A stretch of 49,712 nucleotides of DNA from Pseudomonadota bacterium (GTDB lineage: Bacteria; Pseudomonadota; Alphaproteobacteria; Caulobacterales; Caulobacteraceae): NCBI GenBank assembly GCA_018241995.1, contig JAFECT010000018.1:1-49712 (forward strand). The letters are read 5' to 3'. Of this stretch, positions 9,330 to 16,630 are shown piece by piece (position 1 is the stretch's first letter; each line of letters opens with the position of its first letter). A model generated the notes under the pieces. It had not been told where the DNA came from. It did no database searches and saw only the letters and a list, made by a program, of their open reading frames with translations. Both the position numbers and the translations under genes were made by a program.

Positions 9330-11081
9330 ATGGGCGGCTACCATCCCGGATCGACCCCTCGGATTCGTGCGATTCTCAAGGTGACCCTTCCCGCTCCCCA
9401 GGAGGCTTCCTCCGCGGCCGCGCCCCCGGCGCGCGACGCCGCGCGGGATCCTGGGCTGGAGGCCGCCCTGATTCAGAACCTGGCCTGGAGCGCCGCGGTC
9501 TGCCTGACCCTGGGCGCGATCCTGTGGCTGATCCCCGGCGTGCCTCTGGCGGTGGTGCTGGCCCTGGTGCTGGGCGCCGCGCCCGGCCTTTTGGCTCAGC
9601 TGCTGCGCTGGCGCGACCGGGAGGGGCTGAGGCTGATGGTCATCGCCGCCTGGGCGCTGGCGGGCGCGGGCGCGGCCAGCCTGACCGGCGGGGTGGCCGG
9701 GCCGCTGGCGGCGTGGGTCGCCGCGCCGCTCGCCTGCGCCATCGCGTTTGATCGCAGGAAGGCGGTTTCCGGGGGCGCGGCGCTATCGATCGTGGCGCTG
9801 GCGGTCTCGCTGTGGGCGACGCTGGCGGCCAAGACGCAGGCTCCGGCTGCGCCGGTTTCGATCTGGCTGGGGGTGCTGGGCATCGGCTCGGTCACCGCCT
9901 CCTTCGCCGCGGCCCTGACCGTGGTGCTGCGCCGCCGCGCCGACCGCACCGACATCGCGGAAGCCTCGCTGGGCCGGCTGGAAAGTCTCCTGGCCGAACA
10001 GCCGCACCTGATCATGACGCTGGACACCGCCGGCAAGGTGGCGTCCGCCTTTGGGGCCGCGCCGCAAGGCTTGCCGCCGGAAATCCTGTTCTCGCAAGGC
10101 CTGATCGGCGCCGCCCATCATCCGGACCGCCCGGCCCTGCAGACCGCCATCCTGCGCGCGGCCACCCACGGCGAGGCGGAAGTCAGCTTCACGCCCCGCG
10201 CCGCGCTCGACCGGCAGGCGGCGATCTCGTTGCGGCGTCTGGACGACGGCCGGCTGATCGGGGTGCTGCGCGACGCCTCGGTGCAGCATGCGCGCGAGGC
10301 CGCGCTCGACGCCGCCCGCGCCGAGGCCGAGGCCCTGAACGCCGGCAAGTCGCGCTTCCTGGCCAATATGAGCCACGAGCTGCGCACGCCCCTGAACGCG
10401 GTGATCGGCTTCTCCGACATCATGCGCCAGCGCCTGTTCGGGCCGATCCCGGACCGCTACGCCGAGTACGCCCAGCTGATCCACGAGTCCGGCGGGCACC
10501 TGCTCGACCTGATCAATGACGTGCTCGACATGGCGAAGATCGAGGCCGAGCGGTACGAACTGCATAAAGAAGTGTTCGACGCCCGCGACCCGGTGTCGGC
10601 CGCCCTGCGCCTGGTGCGCCTGCAGGCCCACGAGGCGGACATCGCGCTCCGCGGCGTGCTCCCGACCGAGGCGGTCAGCATCGACGCCGACCGGCGCGCC
10701 CTGAAGCAGATCGTGCTGAACCTGCTCTCCAACGCCCTGAAGTTCACCCCCGCCGGCGGCCAGATCACCGTCAGCCTGATGGCCCAGGGCGAGATGCTGG
10801 AGCTGGTGGTCGCCGACACGGGCGTCGGCCTGGCGCCGGAGGATCTGCAGCGCATCGGCCGGCCCTTTGAGCAGGCGGGGGATGCCGGTTCGAGAGCGTT
10901 GGGCACGGGCCTCGGCCTATCGCTGGTGCGCGCCTTCGCCCAGCTGCACGGCGGCGAGATGACCATCGAAAGCACGCTCGGCGAAGGCACCGCCGTGACC
11001 GTGCGCCTGCCGGTGGTGATCGGATCGGAGAACGGCGGCCGCCAGGGCGCGCAGATCATCCCGCTGGACGCGCGCAGATAA
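9330..11081 (+). CDS. divJ: DivJ-like membrane histidine kinase
   Basis: About 583 residues (start uncertain). Six hydrophobic helices occupy roughly the first 190 residues, then a PAS-like region (LLAEQPHLIMTLDTAGKVASA), then HisKA (FLANMSHELRTPLNAVIGFS, His about 349) and HATPase (IVLNLLSNALKFTP, DTGVGL, GTGLGLSLVRAFAQLHGGEM). Six TM helices, length, His position and phrases such as YAEYAQLIHESGGHLLDLI match what is known of Caulobacter DivJ, the stalked-pole kinase of DivK and PleD. The ATG at 9330 has no good ribosome site; a GTG at 9381, beside the first TM helix, is an equally good start. Two GANTC sites lie just before that GTG. PleC or another pole kinase is the alternative. Confidence 0.68.
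   Translation: MGGYHPGSTPRIRAILKVTLPAPQEASSAAAPPARDAARDPGLEAALIQNLAWSAAVCLTLGAILWLIPGVPLAVVLALVLGAAPGLLAQLLRWRDREGLRLMVIAAWALAGAGAASLTGGVAGPLAAWVAAPLACAIAFDRRKAVSGGAALSIVALAVSLWATLAAKTQAPAAPVSIWLGVLGIGSVTASFAAALTVVLRRRADRTDIAEASLGRLESLLAEQPHLIMTLDTAGKVASAFGAAPQGLPPEILFSQGLIGAAHHPDRPALQTAILRAATHGEAEVSFTPRAALDRQAAISLRRLDDGRLIGVLRDASVQHAREAALDAARAEAEALNAGKSRFLANMSHELRTPLNAVIGFSDIMRQRLFGPIPDRYAEYAQLIHESGGHLLDLINDVLDMAKIEAERYELHKEVFDARDPVSAALRLVRLQAHEADIALRGVLPTEAVSIDADRRALKQIVLNLLSNALKFTPAGGQITVSLMAQGEMLELVVADTGVGLAPEDLQRIGRPFEQAGDAGSRALGTGLGLSLVRAFAQLHGGEMTIESTLGEGTAVTVRLPVVIGSENGGRQGAQIIPLDARR
9362..9375. promoter_or_regulatory. Pair of GANTC sites at the divJ-like start
   Basis: GATTC at 9362-9366 and GATTC at 9371-9375 lie nine bases apart, immediately before the alternative GTG start at 9381. 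If transcription starts upstream the sites are within the leader or early coding region, so a regulatory role is only possible. Confidence 0.35.
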
Positions 11082-11163
11082 CAGCCGGCGCGTGCGCGGG
11101 CCGGGTGATGCAGCCATGGGGCGGCTGTGTTAGGCGATGCTTCAGATAGGAAGCGGAGGCCTT

Positions 11164-11781
11164 ATGTCGGTCCGATCTACACTTGCCCTCGGCGCCCTCT
11201 GTTTGGGCCTGGCTGCGAGCCCTGCCCTGGCGGCGGAACCTCCGAAGGGGCCGTCCGTTTCCCCGCCCGCAGCGGACTGCGCCTATGATCGCAAGGCGAT
11301 GCTTGCGCTCGACTTCGACAAGTTCGATCAGGATCCCGCGGGATGGCGCGCCCTCGATCACAAGCCGGGATGCACCCTGGCGGCCGCCGAGTTGATCAGC
11401 ATCTACCGCCGCAAGGTGCGCCAACAGGCGGCAGGCCTCGCCTGGCACGAAGGCCAACTTCGCGCCGCCGAGGGCGACTACGCGCGCGCCATCGTCCTGA
11501 TGGAGGAATCCAGGGCCGATGGAGGCCACGATGGCGCCTATGTCGACGCGACCATTGCGTTCTTGAGACGCGACAAGCCCGCCTTGCTGGAGGCGCGAGC
11601 TAGGCTGGCGGCGTTGCCCCAGCCCGACGGGTTCGCGGAGGCGGCCAAGCGTTACAACCTGACCCACGCTCAGCCACTGACATGGCCGATGAACCTCAAT
11701 GTCGTTGACCGGCTCATCCGCTGTTACGACCAGTCCTACCGTGTCGCTTATGGCGGCGAGTGTGCTTCGGCCGCCCGCTGA
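11164..11781 (+). CDS. Exported hypothetical protein
   Basis: This 205-residue protein has a clear Sec signal peptide: MSVR, a hydrophobic core, then AxA-type cleavage after SPALAA. The mature part is helical, with cysteines near both ends (ADCAYD, KPGCTLA, IRCYDQ, GGECAS), and could form disulfides. AGDYARAIVLMEESRADGGHDGAYVDATI-type helices recall a tetratricopeptide-like repeat but are not a confident match. GGAGG precedes the ATG at 11164. It follows the DivJ-like kinase by 82 bases and converges with the gene at 11830. Function not recognised. Confidence 0.8.
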   Translation: MSVRSTLALGALCLGLAASPALAAEPPKGPSVSPPAADCAYDRKAMLALDFDKFDQDPAGWRALDHKPGCTLAAAELISIYRRKVRQQAAGLAWHEGQLRAAEGDYARAIVLMEESRADGGHDGAYVDATIAFLRRDKPALLEARARLAALPQPDGFAEAAKRYNLTHAQPLTWPMNLNVVDRLIRCYDQSYRVAYGGECASAAR

Positions 11782-11829
11782 TTTGGACGTCGAAAGGGCC
11801 GTCTGAACCCAGCGGCAGCGTGCGGGGAG

Positions 11830-12699
11830 CTATGAGCCGCCCAGCCTCAAAAACGCCCGCCCCGCGGCGAAATCCCCGACCTCGAAGCGGGCGGTGCGGA
11901 TCTGGTCGCCGGGGAACAGGAATTCCACCGCGAACTGTTCGCGCGGGTCCAGGCCGCCCAGCGCATCGGCGGCTTCAGTTGGGAAGCGGAAGGCCACCGC
12001 GCCCGCGTGGCCCCAGGCCAGCATCGGGTCGGCGTCGGCCTTGTCCTGGGCCATCACGGCGCGCGAGGCGGCGCGGGGCGGCAGGGGGCGGCTGGACGGG
12101 GCGCCGAGCCAGGGGTTGGGCGCGCGTAAGGCGTCGCGGAACACCAGACGCGCGGCGTAGGGGCGGGCGCCGTCAGGGAACTCGGCCACGGTCAGCAGCA
12201 CCGAACCTGAGCCGCGGCCGGCCATGCCGAACTGCACCGGCGAGCCCAGGGCTTTGGACGGCTGCACCAGTTTCCACTGCGCGGAGCGATAGGCGGTGCG
12301 GTCGGCCTTCCAGCCGGCGGCTTCGCCCGGGAAGGTCATGCGGGTGACGTGGGTCCAGGCCTCGAACGCAGTGCGCACGCGCTGGGCGGCGACACGCAGG
12401 TCGGCGGAATTGCAGCCCACCTCGTCGATCTTGGCGACCGCGTGGGCGGCGGTGGCGCGCACGCTGGCCATGTCGGCGCCGCCGCGCAGCGCCGCGCCGC
12501 GCGCCTGGGCGGCCGAAGCCTCCAGCGCCGCGCCGATGGGGGCGGTGAACAGGCCGCAGCGCGCCTGCGCCGTGCTCATCAGGGTGCGCTCGTAGTAAAG
12601 GTCGAGCGGGGTCGCCGCCGAGGCCGCCACGGGCGCCAGCACGGCCAGGGCCATGGCGGTTGCGACGGTCTTCCTGATGGCGTCAGCGGCCATGCTCAT
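11830..12699 (-). CDS. Exported conserved hypothetical protein
   Basis: This 289-residue protein has an N-terminal signal peptide (AMALAVLAPVAASAATPL). The mature part contains YYERTLMSTAQARCGLF, a helical stretch, and a C-terminal region with GLDPREQFAVEFLFPGDQIRTARFEVGDFAAGRAFLRLG, which reads like a beta-sandwich. Two cysteines (RCGLF and VGCNSAD) could pair in the periplasm. I do not recognise the family; it looks like a lineage-specific envelope protein. Two in-frame ATGs at 12699 and 12693 are both possible. The stop is at 11830-11832, converging with the previous gene. Confidence 0.8.
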   Translation of the reverse strand: MSMAADAIRKTVATAMALAVLAPVAASAATPLDLYYERTLMSTAQARCGLFTAPIGAALEASAAQARGAALRGGADMASVRATAAHAVAKIDEVGCNSADLRVAAQRVRTAFEAWTHVTRMTFPGEAAGWKADRTAYRSAQWKLVQPSKALGSPVQFGMAGRGSGSVLLTVAEFPDGARPYAARLVFRDALRAPNPWLGAPSSRPLPPRAASRAVMAQDKADADPMLAWGHAGAVAFRFPTEAADALGGLDPREQFAVEFLFPGDQIRTARFEVGDFAAGRAFLRLGGS

Positions 12700-12788
12700 G
12701 CGTCCCGTTTCCTCTATGGTGCGGGCGAGTGATCGCGGACCTTAGCCCCGGCGGGTTTTCGATCCGGTTTCGAGACACGGTTAAGCTA

Positions 12789-13118
12789 TTGCTTCTTTCG
12801 ACAGACCTGTGGGCCGGCGCCCTGATCCGCCGAGCGGAGCTTTCCGGGGCCTTCGCGACCGTCGTGCGCAAGGGCGACGCGCGGGCGGGCACGGTCCTGG
12901 TCAAGGTCGTGGACCGCCGCGCGGGCGTGGCCAGCCTCTACGCCGAAGCCTTCGGCGGCCGCGACGGCGAGCGCGTGTGGATGCAGCCGGTCGCCTCGCA
13001 TCAGGAAGCGGACCTCGACGCCTATGTGGAGCGCCAGGCGCGCATCGACCCCGACCTGTGGCTGATCGAGATCGAGGACACCCAGGGGCGGCACTTCCTG
13101 ACGGAGCGGGTGGAATAG
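12789..13118 (+). CDS. DUF1491 family protein
   Basis: A small cytosolic protein of about 109 residues. The core is LSTDLWAGALIRRAELSGAFATVVRKGD, then GTVLVKVVDR and DLDAYVERQARIDPDLWLIEIEDTQGRHFLTE, matching the alphaproteobacterial DUF1491 family, whose role is unknown. Start choice: the family begins close to LSTDLW, which would mean a TTG at 12789. A GTG at 12729 is also in frame, but it lies only 29 bases from the divergent gene and adds 20 residues that do not look conserved. Neither has a good ribosome site. Confidence 0.75.
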   Translation: MLLSTDLWAGALIRRAELSGAFATVVRKGDARAGTVLVKVVDRRAGVASLYAEAFGGRDGERVWMQPVASHQEADLDAYVERQARIDPDLWLIEIEDTQGRHFLTERVE

Positions 13119-13120
13119 CG

Positions 13121-13306
13121 ATCCTTCCCCCCTTGCGGGGGAAGGATGGGCCCCGTTGCAAAGCAACGGGAGGATGGGGGGTCGATCAGGCCGCTCCGAC
13201 CAAGGCGCCATTGATCGACGCCGCGTCCTGAAAGGGCTCGCAGACCCCCCATCCTCCCGTAGGCCTACGGCCGACGGGTCCCTCCTTCCCCCGCAAGGGG
13301 GGAAGG
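13121..13306. repeat. Nested inverted repeat, family C (PSPLAGEG-type)
   Basis: An element of about 186 bp. Each end is itself a hairpin of CCTTCCCCC/GGGGGAAGG type (13121-13147 and 13280-13306). Inside these, ACGGGAGGATGGGGGGTC is inverted against GACCCCCCATCCTCCCGT. The centre of about 60 bases is unique. The right end runs into the 3' end of the GNAT gene and encodes its last residues. Confidence 0.75.
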
Positions 13307-14089
13307 TCTGGAGATCATCAACATGCTCCCGCCCACCTCGAACCCGGCCCGTTCATACGCCCGTTGCGCATCATCCCCGCCCGGCGTCAGGAAGGCCAGG
13401 CTCACCCCGCGCGCGAAGGCCTCCCGCGTCAGGGCCGAGGTCAGGGCGGTGGCCAAGCCTCGCCTGCGCCAGGCGCGCGCGACGCCGATGCCGGCGACTT
13501 CGGTGACGGCGTCGGCGGGTGGGGTGAACATGCCGCAGCCGGCCGCTTCGCCGGTCGCTATGTCCACCGCCATGAAGCAGGCCCCGCCGGCCTCGATCAT
13601 CTTCAGCGTCTCGCCTGCGTCGCCGTCGCTGTCGAAGCCGTGTTCGGCGTAGGCGTCGTTGAGCACGGCCGCGCACTGCTCCAGCTCGGCCATCGTCTCG
13701 GCCGGGCCGATGTGGAAGCCGGGCGGCGCCCCGATCTCACGTGCGCGCGTGGGCGCGCAGGTCAGGAAGGGCGGCCGGAACTCGGGCTCGAAGCCCGCCG
13801 CGACCAGGGCGACCTCCAGGGCCGGGGCGGCCTCGGGCGCGTATTCCAGCCGGGGCTTGCGGCCATGGCTGCGGCAGACCTCGGCGAAGGCCTCGATCTC
13901 GGCCCGGGTCGGGTCGGCGCCGTCGTCGGGGACGGCGTAGTTGCGGTAGGGGTTGTCGCGCTTGGGGTCGAAGGTGGCCAGGAAGGGCCCGGTGCGCACC
14001 ACGATGCGCCCTTGCGGGGCGGTCACGCGCAGATAGGCGTTCAGGCGCGCGTCGCGTTGCGACGGGCTCAGGGTCTTGTCGAAGGTCAT
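13265..14089 (-). CDS. GNAT family N-acetyltransferase
   Basis: This 274-residue protein has a C-terminal GNAT domain: VTEVAGIGVARAWRRRGLATALTSAL carries the acetyl-CoA pyrophosphate loop (R-x-x-G-x-A type), followed by GVSLAFLTPGGDDAQRAYERAGF, the usual last strand and helix. The N-terminal 130 residues look like a degenerate first GNAT half. The substrate cannot be told. The last 12 or so residues (PSPLAGEGGTRRP) are encoded inside the family C repeat, so insertion appears to have replaced the native stop and extended the protein. The ATG is at 14087-14089. Confidence 0.85.
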   Translation of the reverse strand: MTFDKTLSPSQRDARLNAYLRVTAPQGRIVVRTGPFLATFDPKRDNPYRNYAVPDDGADPTRAEIEAFAEVCRSHGRKPRLEYAPEAAPALEVALVAAGFEPEFRPPFLTCAPTRAREIGAPPGFHIGPAETMAELEQCAAVLNDAYAEHGFDSDGDAGETLKMIEAGGACFMAVDIATGEAAGCGMFTPPADAVTEVAGIGVARAWRRRGLATALTSALTREAFARGVSLAFLTPGGDDAQRAYERAGFEVGGSMLMISRPSPLAGEGGTRRP

Positions 14090-14151
14090 TGTCTTAAAGG
14101 GTCTCGCAGGCGCCGGCGTGCGGCGCGGGTGTCTGAAACAGGCGGATGGCC

Positions 14152-14286
14152 TCAGACGGCGGGGGCGAGGGCGCAGGCCATCGTCGCGCCGCCCGAGGGG
14201 GCGAGCTCACGGCGATCGACAGGCAAAGGCGCCTCCCAGGCGAGCGCGGCCGAAAACCGGCGGCGCGTGCGGCTCTCATAGCGCAT
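14152..14286 (-). CDS. Possible small basic protein, 44 residues
   Basis: An open frame from ATG 14284-14286 encodes a 44-residue peptide beginning MRYESRTRRRFSAALAW, with GGATMACALAP near the end. It lies in the 343-bp gap between the GNAT gene and the gene at 14433. About 86 % of codon third positions are G or C, which fits coding here but is weak proof. No obvious Shine-Dalgarno is present. Nothing else is seen in this gap apart from a TTAACC half-site near 14355. Confidence 0.3.
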   Translation of the reverse strand: MRYESRTRRRFSAALAWEAPLPVDRRELAPSGGATMACALAPAV

Positions 14287-14432
14287 GGGGGCGGCGCGCG
14301 CGAGGGGCGCATGGCTAACGCCGCCTGAACGTCCGAGCCGATCGCAGCAAAGGCTTAACCCCGTTTGTGAACCGGACCGCAAGCGGACCGGGGTTAGGGT
14401 CACGTCCTGTTCGAACTGCGTAAGGGCTTCCG

Positions 14433-14813
14433 GTGCTGTTTCTCCTCAACGATGTCGTGTTCGAGTTCGACGCCCAGGCCCTGGCGCCGCCGCTGGATGC
14501 GGCGCGGTTCCGGGCGCTGAGCCTGAACTACGTGCTCGAGCTGGGGAAGGAGCTGTTCTCCGAGGACCCGCTGCTGCACCGCAATTCGCCCGAGCGCGCG
14601 CGACGGCTGGCGCTGCTGCTGTCGATGAAGCAGCCGGAGATCAACGCCGCCCTGTTCGTGGCGCCCGCGCGCGGCTGCCACAGCGACCTGATCGCGGTGC
14701 GCTTCTGCAATCTGTCGATCGAGGTGATGGCCCACCTGCGCTCGCGCTCCCAGGCCGGGGCGCTGGACGCGGTGACCTGCGACAACGAGGTCTGGCGCCG
14801 CCTGGCGGCTTAA
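14433..14813 (+). CDS. Conserved hypothetical protein
   Basis: A 126-residue soluble protein starting at a GTG (14433). Notable stretches are LLNDVVFEFDAQALAPPLDAARF, SLNYVLELGKELFSEDPLLHR, RRLALLLSMKQPEINAALFVAP and VRFCNLSIEVMAHLRSRSQAG. It is compact and mixed alpha/beta, with no signal peptide. I do not recognise a named family. It is the first of a short same-strand run with the 33-residue membrane peptide and prfC. Confidence 0.65.
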   Translation: MLFLLNDVVFEFDAQALAPPLDAARFRALSLNYVLELGKELFSEDPLLHRNSPERARRLALLLSMKQPEINAALFVAPARGCHSDLIAVRFCNLSIEVMAHLRSRSQAGALDAVTCDNEVWRRLAA

Positions 14814-14874
14814 GGCCCGGCAACCGGGCGCCCGCTCGCCCGTTCCGCTCCTGAACTTGCAGGAGCCTTGCGCC

Positions 14875-14976
14875 ATGTACGGACGCACCCTTTCCACCGC
14901 CGCCGTCGTCATCTTCTGCGGCCTCGCCATCCTGGTGATGGCTGGGCTGGAGATCGAGCTGCTGAAGGTGATCTGA
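14875..14976 (+). CDS. Small single-pass membrane protein, 33 residues
   Basis: An AGGAG ribosome site seven bases upstream leads to an ATG and 33 codons. The product has a short polar start (MYGRTLSTA), one hydrophobic helix (AVVIFCGLAILVMAGL) and a tail EIELLKVI. It is too short for routine gene calling. It lies between the gene at 14433 and prfC, 49 bases before the latter. Size and topology resemble small membrane regulators or subunits, but no function can be assigned. Confidence 0.55.
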   Translation: MYGRTLSTAAVVIFCGLAILVMAGLEIELLKVI

Positions 14977-15025
14977 GGCCGCGCGCGTTGCGCTGGACCC
15001 AAGGGCGCGCTAGGTCCGCGCCCGC

Positions 15026-16630
15026 ATGTCCAAATCCTCTCCCGCCGCCGAAGCCGCGCGCCGCCGCACCTTCGCGATCATCTCACACCCCGACGCCGGC
15101 AAGACGACGCTGACCGAGCACCTGCTCTTGGCCGGCGGCGCGATCCGGGCGGCCGGCGCGGTGCGTGCGCGCGGCGAGAACCGGCGCACCCGGTCGGACT
15201 GGATGAAGATCGAGCGCGAGCGCGGGATTTCGGTCTCGGCCTCGGTGATGACCTTCGACCACGACGGGCTGATGTTCAATCTGCTCGACACGCCGGGCCA
15301 CGAGGACTTCTCGGAAGACACCTACCGCACGCTGACCGCGGCGGACGCGGCGGTGATGGTGCTGGACGCGGCCAAGGGCATCGAGCCGCAGACTCTGAAG
15401 CTGTTCGAGGTTTGCCGCCTGCGCGACATCCCGATCATCACCTTCATCAACAAGATGGACCGCGAGGCGCTGGACCCCTACGCCTTGCTGGACGAGATCG
15501 GGACCAAGCTGGCGCTCGACCCCGCGCCGCTGTTCTGGCCGGCGGGGTCCGGCAATCGCTTCCGCGGCATGCTCGACGTGCGCCACAAGACCTTCCTGCC
15601 CTACGCCAAGAAGTCGGCGACCGACGAGGAGCAGGGCCATCCGGCGCCCGTGCCGATCAACTCCAACGCCATCGTGCAGTACCTCGACCCCGAGGAGCAG
15701 GCCGAGGTCGAGGAGAGCGCCGAGCTGGTCACCGAGGCCGGCAAGCCGTTCGACCCGCAGGCCTTCCTGGAAGGGCACATGACGCCGGTGTTCTTCGGCA
15801 CGGCGCTGCGCCACTTCGGCGTGGACCAGTTGCTGGAGGGCCTGGGCGCCTATGCGCCGGCGCCGAAGCTGACCGCGGTGCGCAAGGGCGAGGCCGAGAC
15901 CCATGTGGCGCCGGGCGACGACGAGGTCACCGGCTTCGTGTTCAAGGTCCAGGCCAATATGGACCCCAACCATCGCGACCGCATCGCCATGCTGAGGCTG
16001 TGCTCGGGCAGCTTCAAGCGCGGCATGAAGCTGAAGGTGCAGAACACCGGCCGGCAGCTGTCGGTCAACGCCCCGATCATGTTCTTCGCCTCGGACCGCG
16101 AGCTGGCGGAAGAGGCCTATGCCGGCGACGTGATCGGCATTCCCAACCACGGGGTCCTGCGCGTGGGCGACAGCCTGTCGGAGACGGGGACGCTGCGCTT
16201 CGCAGGCCTGCCCAACTTCGCGCCGGAAATCCTGCAGCGGGTGCGGGTCAAGGATCCGTTGAAGGCCAAGCACCTGAAGAAGGCGCTGGAGGGCCTGGCG
16301 GAGGAGGGCGTGACCCAGCTGTTCCGGCCGACGCTGGGCGCCGACTTCATCGTGGGCGCGGTGGGTCAGCTGCAGTTCGAGGTCATGGCTGACCGCCTGG
16401 CCAACGAATACCAGCTGGACGTGATCTTCGAGCCTAGCCCCTACGCCGAGGCGCGCTGGCTGTCGGCCGAGCCCGCCGACATGGACGACTTCACCGGCAA
16501 GCACCGCACGGCCATCGCAGAGGACATCGACGGCCAGGCCGTGTTCCTGGCCAAGTCGGCGTGGGAGATCAACTACCTGGGCGAACGCTTCCCCAAGGTG
16601 CGGTTCCTGAAGACCAAGGAGCGGGGCTGA
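15026..16630 (+). CDS. prfC: Peptide chain release factor 3
   Basis: This 534-residue translational GTPase removes RF1/RF2 from the ribosome after peptide release. GTPase motifs in order: ISHPDAGKTTLTEHLL (G1), RGISVSASVM (G2), LDTPGHEDFSEDTYR (G3) and FINKMDR (G4). The second domain and a C-terminal FRPTLGADFIVGAVGQLQFEV region are typical of RF3 and distinguish it from EF-G and LepA. Length is normal. The stop codon abuts that of the convergent gene at 16631 with no gap. Confidence 0.97.
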   Translation: MSKSSPAAEAARRRTFAIISHPDAGKTTLTEHLLLAGGAIRAAGAVRARGENRRTRSDWMKIERERGISVSASVMTFDHDGLMFNLLDTPGHEDFSEDTYRTLTAADAAVMVLDAAKGIEPQTLKLFEVCRLRDIPIITFINKMDREALDPYALLDEIGTKLALDPAPLFWPAGSGNRFRGMLDVRHKTFLPYAKKSATDEEQGHPAPVPINSNAIVQYLDPEEQAEVEESAELVTEAGKPFDPQAFLEGHMTPVFFGTALRHFGVDQLLEGLGAYAPAPKLTAVRKGEAETHVAPGDDEVTGFVFKVQANMDPNHRDRIAMLRLCSGSFKRGMKLKVQNTGRQLSVNAPIMFFASDRELAEEAYAGDVIGIPNHGVLRVGDSLSETGTLRFAGLPNFAPEILQRVRVKDPLKAKHLKKALEGLAEEGVTQLFRPTLGADFIVGAVGQLQFEVMADRLANEYQLDVIFEPSPYAEARWLSAEPADMDDFTGKHRTAIAEDIDGQAVFLAKSAWEINYLGERFPKVRFLKTKERG

